From Pseudomonadota bacterium (lineage in GTDB: Bacteria; Chloroflexota; UBA6077; JAJPHF01), in NCBI GenBank assembly GCA_021325365.1, contig JAJPHF010000027.1, forward strand, positions 6,158 to 70,157: a stretch of DNA of 64,000 nucleotides, read 5' to 3'. The notes under the pieces are model-generated. The model was not told where the DNA came from. It did no database searches and worked only from the letters and a program-made list of their open reading frames with translations. The first letter of the stretch is position 1, and the number at the start of each line of letters is the position of its first letter. A program made the translations under genes and the position numbers. Shown here in pieces: positions 57,791 to 64,000 of this stretch.

Positions 57791-59449
57791 GTGGCTGGAA
57801 CCGTCAAGGTTATTCCGCTGGGCGGCGTCGGGTCGGTCGGCAAGAACATGACCGCCATTGAGTATGAGGACACGATTGTCGTCATCGACTGCGGGCTGAT
57901 GTTCCCCGAGGACGAGATGGTTGGGGTCGACCTCGTCCTGCCCGACGTGCGCTACCTGCTCGACCGCAAGGACGCGGTGGCCGCCATCGTGCTCACCCAC
58001 GGGCACGAGGACCACATCGGCGCGCTGCCGTACCTGCTGCCGCTCCTGAACGTGCCGCTGTACGGCACGCCGCTCACGATGGGCCTGGTGCGCGCCAAGC
58101 TGCGCGAGCACCGGCTGCACAACAAGACCGAGATGAACGTGGTGAGCCCCGGCGTGGTCACGGAGCTGGGACCGCTGAGCTTCGAGTACATCCCCGTGAC
58201 GCACAGCATCCCGGACGGCGTGGCGGTAGCGATCCACACGCCGATCGGCACCATCTTGCACACGGGCGACTACAAGTTCGACCCGACGCCCGTGGATGGC
58301 AAGCCCACCGACAGCGGCAAGCTGGCCGAGCTGGGCCATGACGGCATCCTGGCGCTGCTGTCGGACTGCGTGCGCGTCGAGTCGCAGGGCTGGACCCCGT
58401 CCGAGAAGGCGGTGGGCGACGCCTTCAGCCGCGTGATGGAGCAGGCGCAGGGACGCGTCATCATCACCACGTTCGCCTCGAACATCTCGCGGGTGCAGCA
58501 GGCGATCACGACCGGCCACCGCCACGGCCGGGTGGCCGCCGTCGTCGGGCGCAGCATGGAGAACAACTCCAGCGTGGCCAGCGACCTGGGCTACTTCACG
58601 GTGCCCGAGGGCAGCCTGCGCTCGATCGACGAGGTGAACAGCCTCCCCTTTCACCGCGCGCTGTTCGTGACCACCGGCTCACAGGGCGAGCCGAACTCGG
58701 TGCTGTCGCGCATCGCCAACGGCGACCACCGGCAGCTCTCGTTGGAGAGCGGCGACACGGTGATCTTCTCGGCGACGCCGGTGCCCGGCAACGAGGAGGC
58801 CGTGTCGCGCACGATCAACAAGCTGTTCAAGCAGGGCGCGACGGTGGTCTACGGCCGCCAGGAGACGGTCCATGTCTCGGGCCACGCGAGCACCGACGAG
58901 CTGAAGCTGATGATCAACCTGACCAAGCCGCGCTACGTGGTGCCGCTGCACGGGGACTACCGGCACATGATGCTCTACGCGCGCGTGGCGCAGGAGGCGG
59001 GGATCGCCCGGGAGAACATCCTAATCCCCGATCTGGGCACGGTCATCGAGTTCGACGACACGGGCGACGGCTACATCAGCGGCAGCGTGCCGGCCGGCTC
59101 GGTGTTCGTGGACGGCATCTCGGTCGGCGAGGTGGACCACTTCATCCTGCGCGACCGGCGGGCGCTGTCGCGCGACGGCATCTTCGTCGTCGTGGCCGCC
59201 GTCGAGCTGGAGACGGGGCAGGTAGTGGCCGGGCCCGACGTCGTGACGCGCGGCTTCGTGGACCCGCGCGATGCCGAAGACTTGCTGGACGGCGCCCGCG
59301 AGCGCGTGCGCCGCGTGTGCGAGACCAGCGCGCGCGGCCTGACCGACTGGGACTACCTGCACCGCAAGATCAAGGACTCTCTAGGCCCCTACCTGTACGA
59401 GCTGACGGGCCGGCGCCCCATGATCATGCCGCTGATCATGGAGGTGTAG
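57791..59449 (+). CDS. rnj: Ribonuclease J
   Basis: 552 residues, the family length. GTG at 57791 with GAGGAAA upstream. The metallo-beta-lactamase motif LTHGHEDHIGALPYL gives His70, His72, Asp74, His75; HTGDYKFDPTPVDG, VHVSGHASTDELKLM and VPLHGDYRHM complete the beta-CASP and zinc sites. The protein is a 5' exonuclease and endonuclease that matures rRNA and degrades mRNA. It is immediately followed by FtsK (ATG next to the stop). Canonical sequence with no oddities. Confidence 0.96.
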   Translation: MAGTVKVIPLGGVGSVGKNMTAIEYEDTIVVIDCGLMFPEDEMVGVDLVLPDVRYLLDRKDAVAAIVLTHGHEDHIGALPYLLPLLNVPLYGTPLTMGLVRAKLREHRLHNKTEMNVVSPGVVTELGPLSFEYIPVTHSIPDGVAVAIHTPIGTILHTGDYKFDPTPVDGKPTDSGKLAELGHDGILALLSDCVRVESQGWTPSEKAVGDAFSRVMEQAQGRVIITTFASNISRVQQAITTGHRHGRVAAVVGRSMENNSSVASDLGYFTVPEGSLRSIDEVNSLPFHRALFVTTGSQGEPNSVLSRIANGDHRQLSLESGDTVIFSATPVPGNEEAVSRTINKLFKQGATVVYGRQETVHVSGHASTDELKLMINLTKPRYVVPLHGDYRHMMLYARVAQEAGIARENILIPDLGTVIEFDDTGDGYISGSVPAGSVFVDGISVGEVDHFILRDRRALSRDGIFVVVAAVELETGQVVAGPDVVTRGFVDPRDAEDLLDGARERVRRVCETSARGLTDWDYLHRKIKDSLGPYLYELTGRRPMIMPLIMEV

Positions 59450-61819
59450 ATGGCGGTCCGCCGGGAGAGCGCCCGCGCGCCCCGCCGCCCGCCGGCCGGG
59501 AAGTCCCGCCCCAGCGGGGGGCTCGGCAAGGCGCTCGGGGGGCTGTGGCGCGCGGCGTGGCCGCGCTGGCCCTGGGCGCTGGCGGTGCTCCTGGTGGGCG
59601 CGGGGGGCGTGCTCGGCCTGGCGCTGGTGTTCCCCGGCGGGCGGCTCGCCACGCCGCTGCACGACCAACAGACGCTGCTGCTGGGCTGGACGGCGCCGCT
59701 GCTCGCGCTGTGGCTCACCGTGCTGGGCAGCGCCCTGCTGCTGCGCTGCCTGCAGCCGGAGGTCGCGCTGCCCTGGCCGCGCGGCGTCGGGGCGGCGCTG
59801 GCCAGCGTCGCGCTCGTGGGCCTCGGCGGCATCGTCACGCTCGTGCGCCCCGGCGCGCGCGGCGGCGGCCAGGCGGGGCTCGCGCTCGCCCAGGCGAGCG
59901 CCGATGCGCTGGGGCTGGCGGGCGCGGCGGTGCTCCTGGCGCTGGTGGCCTTCGGCGGGCTGCTGCTCGCGCTCCGCGTGTCCCCCGTGCGGTTACTGCA
60001 GGTCGCCGACCGCGCGGCCGTCGCCGCCTGCTTCGCCGGCCGCGTGGCGCTGCGGCGGCTGCGCGCGCTGCGGGCCGGCCCGCCGGCGCTCCCCGCGCCT
60101 CTCCAGGCTCCCGAGGAGCGGCAAGGCATCCGCCAGCGGATCGCCGCTCGCGTGCGCCGCCAGCGGGCGAGCGGCGACGAGACCGGGGAGGAGGCGCCGA
60201 CGATCGGGGATGACGACGAGAGCGAGTCACACAAGCCCGCGGCTCGCGCCAGCCGCAAGGCCTCAGCTCCCACTCCCCAGCCGCCGGCCCCCGAGCGCGG
60301 CGCGTGGCGCCTGCCGCCGCTCACCCTGCTCGCGCTGCCGAGCAGCCCGAGCGTCGCGGCCGTCGACCTGCGCCAGCGGGCCCGCATCATCGAGGAGACG
60401 CTGGAGAGCTTCAACATCGGCGCGCGCGTCGTGGAGATCAACGAGGGGCCGACGGTCACCCAGTTCGGCATCGAGCCGGCGATGGGCGTCACGGTGGCCC
60501 GCATCACCGCGCGCACCAACGATCTGGCCCTGCGGCTCGGCGCGACGACCCTGCGCGTCGAGGCGCCCGTGCCGGGCAAGCGGGTGGTCGGCATCGAGGT
60601 GCCGAACTCCGCGTCGGCGGTCGTCAGCCTACGCGAGATCGTGGCCGCGCCGGAGTTCCAGAAGCTGAAGTCCCGGCTGGCGCTGGCGCTCGGCCGCGAC
60701 GTGGCGGGCCGGCCGGTGGCGGGCGACCTGGCGCGCATGCCCCACCTGCTCATCGCCGGCGCGACCGGCTCGGGCAAGAGCGTCTGCATCAACAGCCTCA
60801 TCGCCTGCCTGCTGATGCAGTGTACGCCCGACGAGCTGCAGCTCTTGATGGTCGATCCCAAGATGGTGGAGCTGGCACCTTTCGAGGGCATCCCCCACCT
60901 CCGCCTGCCCGTCGTCACGGAGATGGACAAGGTCGTGGGCGTGCTGAAGTGGGCGCTCCAGGAGATGGAGCGCCGCTACGCCCTGTTCGTGAAGTGCGGC
61001 GTCCGCAACCTGGAGAGCTACAACCGCCTGGCCGCGCAGCAACCTACCCCCCCGGCCCCCGTCCTGCCGCGTGAAGGGGAAGAGGAGGACGCTGCCGCGG
61101 TGGCTCCCCCCTTCCTTCAAAGGGAAGGGGGGCCGGGGGGGGTAGGTCCGTCCCCCCTCAAGCCGCTGCCGTTCCTGGTGATCGTCATCGACGAGCTGGC
61201 GGACCTGATGATGACGGCGCCGGACGACGTCGAGCTGAGCCTGACGCGCCTGGCGCAGAAGGCGCGTGCGACGGGCATCCACCTGATCGTGGCCACCCAG
61301 CGGCCGTCGGTAGATGTGGTCACGGGGCTGATCAAGGCGAACTTCCCGACGCGCATCGCCTTCGCCGTCACGTCGCAGGTGGACTCGCGCGTGATCCTGG
61401 ACTCGATGGGCGCCGAGAAGCTACTGGGTCGGGGCGACATGCTGTATCTCGGCGCCGAGTCGTCGAAGCCGGCGCGCGTGCAGGGCACGTATCTCTCCGA
61501 CGAGGAGATCGAGGCGCTGGTCGCCTTCTGGCGCAAGCAGGGCGAGGCGCGCTACGACGCGGCCGAGGTGGCGGCCGTCGAGGCGCTGAGCAGCTCGCGC
61601 GACGACGGCGGCGAGGACTTGATCGAGCGCGCGATGGACGTGGTGCGCGAGCACTCGCGCGTGTCGGTGTCGCTGCTGCAGCGGCGCCTGGGCATCGGCT
61701 ACCCCCGCGCCGCGCGCCTCATGGACACCCTGGCCGAGCGCGGTCTGGTGGAGGCGGGCGAGGACGGCCGCTCCTGGGTGGCTGCCGCCGACGAGCCGAG
61801 CCTCGCCGAGCCGCTGTAG
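59450..61819 (+). CDS. ftsK: DNA translocase FtsK with in-frame repeat insertion
   Basis: 789 residues; ATG at 59450 follows the RNase J stop directly, with GGAGG in the end of that gene. About four membrane helices lie in the first 190 residues. A Pro/Ala linker precedes the motor. Walker A is GATGSGKS (437-444), Walker B is FLVIVIDELADLMM (Asp581) and ATQRPSVDVVTGLIKANFPT follows. The C-terminal gamma winged helix (DLIERAMDVVREHSRVSVSL) recognises KOPS-like sequences. The family normally has RNLESYN close to LPYIVVVIDE. Here about 35 Pro/Gly/Glu-rich residues (532-566) from a repeat sit between Walker A and B. The protein drives chromosome segregation at the septum. Confidence 0.95.
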   Translation: MAVRRESARAPRRPPAGKSRPSGGLGKALGGLWRAAWPRWPWALAVLLVGAGGVLGLALVFPGGRLATPLHDQQTLLLGWTAPLLALWLTVLGSALLLRCLQPEVALPWPRGVGAALASVALVGLGGIVTLVRPGARGGGQAGLALAQASADALGLAGAAVLLALVAFGGLLLALRVSPVRLLQVADRAAVAACFAGRVALRRLRALRAGPPALPAPLQAPEERQGIRQRIAARVRRQRASGDETGEEAPTIGDDDESESHKPAARASRKASAPTPQPPAPERGAWRLPPLTLLALPSSPSVAAVDLRQRARIIEETLESFNIGARVVEINEGPTVTQFGIEPAMGVTVARITARTNDLALRLGATTLRVEAPVPGKRVVGIEVPNSASAVVSLREIVAAPEFQKLKSRLALALGRDVAGRPVAGDLARMPHLLIAGATGSGKSVCINSLIACLLMQCTPDELQLLMVDPKMVELAPFEGIPHLRLPVVTEMDKVVGVLKWALQEMERRYALFVKCGVRNLESYNRLAAQQPTPPAPVLPREGEEEDAAAVAPPFLQREGGPGGVGPSPLKPLPFLVIVIDELADLMMTAPDDVELSLTRLAQKARATGIHLIVATQRPSVDVVTGLIKANFPTRIAFAVTSQVDSRVILDSMGAEKLLGRGDMLYLGAESSKPARVQGTYLSDEEIEALVAFWRKQGEARYDAAEVAAVEALSSSRDDGGEDLIERAMDVVREHSRVSVSLLQRRLGIGYPRAARLMDTLAERGLVEAGEDGRSWVAAADEPSLAEPL
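61042..61147 (+). repeat. Compound palindromic element (family A) inserted in-frame in ftsK
   Basis: Left end ACCTACCCCCCCGGCCCCC (61042-61060) and right end GGGGGCC then GGGGGGGGTAGGT (61128-61147) are a 19-bp inverted pair with one extra G. An inner hairpin CCCCCCTTCCTTCAAAGGGA then AGGGGGG is at about 61106-61132. It keeps the ftsK frame without a stop. Confidence 0.85.
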
Positions 61820-61849
61820 CCGCGGCGTTGCCAGTACACGGCTAACCGA

Positions 61850-62026
61850 GGCCACGGCGCAGTCTCCAGCAACTCGGTAATTCCACGGGGTGTAGTAATC
61901 GACGACGATGACACAGCCGTCGACCGACAGCTTGGGATAGAGATACTCCACGCGGATGCTGGTAGGGTAATTGCGGCATCCGGCTGCCGTCTTGTAGCGG
62001 GACTCATCAATCTCCGCGTTAGCAAA
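61850..62026 (-). pseudogene. Fragment of a TylF/MycF-like methyltransferase
   Basis: In the frame running on from the stop at 62027, the minus strand reads RYKTAAGCRNYPTSIRVEYL then YPKLSVDGCVIVVDYYTPW. The second half matches the LYPKLSxGGxVIVDDY motif of SAM-dependent TylF-type O-methyltransferases. The 5' part of the gene is absent and the 3' part decays into the convergent ftsK end. There is no start or RBS. It is a remnant, probably left from the same surface-polysaccharide cluster as its neighbours. Confidence 0.6.
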
Positions 62027-63754
62027 CTAGCGGTAGGATAGATTGTTGCTGGGCTCGTGCAGAATCTCATCCAGTTGGGATTGCATCTCCTCCACTGTAT
62101 TGAGATCCAACAAGCGAAGTAGCCGTGGGCGTAGGCTTGTTGCTTGGCTCTCAGACTGCCGAGTGAGCGTCCCCTTGGCGCTGTCCCAGCTTAGAGCGAC
62201 GGCGGGCGGCTGATCGGGCTCATTGGCCCAAGCATTGATTGTCTCTCGCGTTTGCTCGAGCCACTGCGTCCGGAGCGACTGGCTGCCTTGGCAACAGTGG
62301 ATGCCTAGAGGGTAGATAATATGCAATCGCTCTCTCAGGTCCGTGTCGGCAAAGGGCGGCTGCACCGCGAATGGCAGTGCCCAGCTCCATGCACTCGCGC
62401 CCGCGGGGGCGCCTAGGACCACTAGACTCCTCGTGGGGGCGATAGAGGCTTCCTGCGTGATGTCGTTCATAATCTGCCTTGAAACGGCCTCCCCCGTGTT
62501 CCAATGTGCCAGATGACTTTGCAACATAAGCGCGGCGGCGAGAACGACGGCGATGCCGGCGAGCGGCACAGCGCGTCGCTGATAGCCATGTGTCCGCCTC
62601 AATAGTTCATCAAGACATAATCCAAGCATGATTGTCACCCCAACAGATGCCAGGTAGAGGTGGCGTGGCGAGTCATACGTGACCGTTAGGGGAATGGTGC
62701 TTATGAGCCACCAGATCGGGCCAAAATAGGCAATCAGCTGGGCTATGGTAGCCATCCTGGTGTGCATGGCGCGGCGGAATTGAGTATAGGCGAAGGCGGT
62801 AAGCAGGAGAGCGCCGCAGAGCCCCGCTCCGCTGTAGACAAGTGCCGCAATAGATCGAAAGTCTGTGGTTTCTGGCTCGTGGAATCTGTCCAGCGCGAGC
62901 ACGCGACCACCAAATAGAAGTTCCTGGACGGCCGATGTCTGGACTGCTCCGAACCACAGCAGGGAATGGGCTGGCGCTATTCCGGCTTCCCGTACCATGT
63001 TTCCGAAGAGTATGCGTCGCTCGATGAGGTAGGCGGTAGTGAGGAGCAAGAATGGAAGGTATGCTGCGAGTGAGGCAAATTTGAACCGCGGTAACTTATG
63101 CTCGACTAGTATGTCGTACGACAAGAGCGTGAGCAGCATCGTGATAGCAGACTGCTTGCTAAACAGCGCGAGAAAGAACAAGATGCACGCCAGCCAGTAC
63201 AGCCGCGCCAAGCCTGCCTTGCGCCACATTGCATACGCTAAGAATGACGCAATGTAGAAGAGCGTGGGAACGGAATCACTCATGCCTTGGAGCCACCCCA
63301 GGGTCTCGGCGTGAATGGGCAATACAGCGAACAGGATGGCGGCAAAGCCGCTGGCAATCAGAGAAAGTCTGGCGAGCTGTCGCGCAATGGCGAAGACTAG
63401 CAGTATATTGAGCCCATGAACGGCGATAGAGATTGCGTGGTAGGGAATGGGGGATGTGCTGCCCAATAGGGAGCTGACCTGGAACGCTAATGCGACTGTC
63501 GGGCGCAGCTCATCGGCAGGCACACCGTAGATAGAGTCCGTCCAGGGGTGAGTGAAGAGGGAGAACACGTAGGGGGGCGGGCGTTGAAACAGGAACTGAA
63601 CGACGCCGAAATCGTCGGACATAAAGTACCAATTGAGGCACGAGAGAAAGGGCACAACTCCCGCGAGGCTCACAAGGATTGCAAGAAGGACAGTCGCATG
63701 GCGACCACGAAGGGCGTTAGGGTTGAGCTGGTCGGGTTTCAGAACCACGTTCAT
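62027..63754 (-). CDS. Multi-pass membrane protein, probable GT39/PMT-like glycosyltransferase
   Basis: 575 residues, ATG at 63754, with about ten to twelve predicted membrane helices in the first 420 residues and a soluble tail. The early loop WYFMSDDFGVVQFLF places two Asp after helix 1, as in GT39-like enzymes (the DD catalytic position). HPWTDSIYG and RPTVALAFQV follow. Later motifs include LPIHAETLGWLQGMSDSVPT and SPRHLYLASVGV. It probably transfers sugars from a lipid carrier. GC (near 52%) and codon use are much lower than in the rest of the window, indicating horizontal origin. It ends in-frame with the methyltransferase fragment. Confidence 0.8.
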   Translation of the reverse strand: MNVVLKPDQLNPNALRGRHATVLLAILVSLAGVVPFLSCLNWYFMSDDFGVVQFLFQRPPPYVFSLFTHPWTDSIYGVPADELRPTVALAFQVSSLLGSTSPIPYHAISIAVHGLNILLVFAIARQLARLSLIASGFAAILFAVLPIHAETLGWLQGMSDSVPTLFYIASFLAYAMWRKAGLARLYWLACILFFLALFSKQSAITMLLTLLSYDILVEHKLPRFKFASLAAYLPFLLLTTAYLIERRILFGNMVREAGIAPAHSLLWFGAVQTSAVQELLFGGRVLALDRFHEPETTDFRSIAALVYSGAGLCGALLLTAFAYTQFRRAMHTRMATIAQLIAYFGPIWWLISTIPLTVTYDSPRHLYLASVGVTIMLGLCLDELLRRTHGYQRRAVPLAGIAVVLAAALMLQSHLAHWNTGEAVSRQIMNDITQEASIAPTRSLVVLGAPAGASAWSWALPFAVQPPFADTDLRERLHIIYPLGIHCCQGSQSLRTQWLEQTRETINAWANEPDQPPAVALSWDSAKGTLTRQSESQATSLRPRLLRLLDLNTVEEMQSQLDEILHEPSNNLSYR

Positions 63755-63860
63755 TGTAGCCTCGCAAGACGAAGATCAGCAGGCCGACAAGGGGGTGTGG
63801 AGGGAGGGAAGTGGGGGAAAGCGACACCCGCCCTGTCGAGGACCAGGACGCGCGCCAGAC

Positions 63861-64000
63861 CTAGCCCTTCTGCTCGACTGCCGAGCGCTGGACGCGCGCG
63901 GGCCGGGGCCGCGCCAGCGTGCGCAGGCGGTAGCCCAGAATCAAGCTAATCATGTTGAACCCCACCCGCAGCGTCGTCTTGAACGACCCAGTGATCTTCG
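63861..64000 (-). CDS. Glycosyltransferase family 2, partial (C-terminal end)
   Basis: The last 46 codons are present, read on the minus strand from the right edge: KITGSFKTTLRVGFNMISLI then LGYRLRTLARPRPARVQRSA. SKxTGS-followed-by-TTLR-and-a-hydrophobic-helix is the usual tail of dolichyl-phosphate-mannose-synthase-like GT2 enzymes. Stop TAG at 63861-63863. GC is a little higher than in the membrane gene next to it. Fits a polysaccharide cluster that continues beyond the window. The gap 63755-63860 has no gene. Confidence 0.7.
   Translation of the reverse strand, partial: KITGSFKTTLRVGFNMISLILGYRLRTLARPRPARVQRSAVEQKG

Noticed and set aside
61421..61951. 176-codon minus-strand frame opposite ftsK
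   Set aside because: Only the upstream part (61850-62026) resembles a methyltransferase. The remainder is shadow of ftsK.

Overview
This is a GC-rich (roughly 70%) bacterial chromosome fragment with short intergenic gaps, many GTG starts and strong Shine-Dalgarno sites. The content suggests a soil or sediment bacterium of the Chloroflexota or a similar deep lineage: RNase J next to FtsK, a type-4 Fe-S uracil-DNA glycosylase, DegS/NarL-type two-component genes, many lipoprotein solute-binding proteins, several molybdenum hydroxylases, and families of GC-rich palindromic repeats. No ribosomal RNA or marker protein fixes the phylum, so this placement is an inference.

Layout. 1-5.1 kb: solute-binding proteins of the NMT1, iron-type and 4,5-dihydroxyphthalate-decarboxylase-like families, a luciferase-like remnant, and a small unknown peptide gene. 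5.2-13 kb (minus strand): one long gene run with an ABC permease, a binding protein, a two-subunit molybdenum hydroxylase, an ABC ATPase, a UbiD decarboxylase and a zinc-ribbon peptide. 13.2-24.7 kb: DUF35 protein, thiolase and two class III CoA-transferases on minus; then, divergently, a GntR regulator, a second UbiD, an OsmC protein and a complete three-subunit molybdenum hydroxylase. Together 5-25 kb looks like a catabolic island for an aromatic or N-heterocyclic acid: uptake, hydroxylation, (de)carboxylation, CoA activation and thiolysis. The substrate cannot be read from the sequence. 24.8-31.4 kb: an iron-type ABC importer, an MBL hydrolase and an M29/NicX-like enzyme. 31.7-35.9 kb: a Phd/VapC toxin-antitoxin pair, two more NMT1 binding proteins and a heme-oxygenase-like (TenA/CADD fold) enzyme.

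36.4-43.4 kb: a Dyp peroxidase, an acyl-CoA ligase, two ABC_sub_bind proteins (one without a signal peptide, of lower GC), a candidate RiPP-precursor-like peptide and a divergent GRDP-like protein. 43.6 kb: tRNA-Asn. 43.9-49.4 kb: signalling genes (two DegS-type kinases, a NarL regulator, a receiver-DHp protein), a PAP2 phosphatase and a dienelactone hydrolase. 49.5-61.8 kb: housekeeping and metabolism (aminotransferase, MetE-like, PIG-L deacetylase, second dienelactone hydrolase, proline dehydrogenase, a degenerate alpha/beta hydrolase, 2-hydroxyacid dehydrogenase, uracil-DNA glycosylase, RNase J, FtsK). 61.8-64 kb: a lower-GC surface-polysaccharide segment with a methyltransferase remnant, a multi-pass membrane protein and the end of a GT2 glycosyltransferase.

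The most striking features are compound GC-rich palindromic elements that also sit in-frame inside three conserved genes (two 2Fe-2S subunits, at the same site, and FtsK). Others are a 16-residue tandem-repeat small ORF coupled by ATGA overlaps between two operon genes, a leaderless GntR promoter with an operator on the -35, a C-terminal sliding-clamp motif on the uracil-DNA glycosylase, and an alpha/beta hydrolase that has lost its triad.
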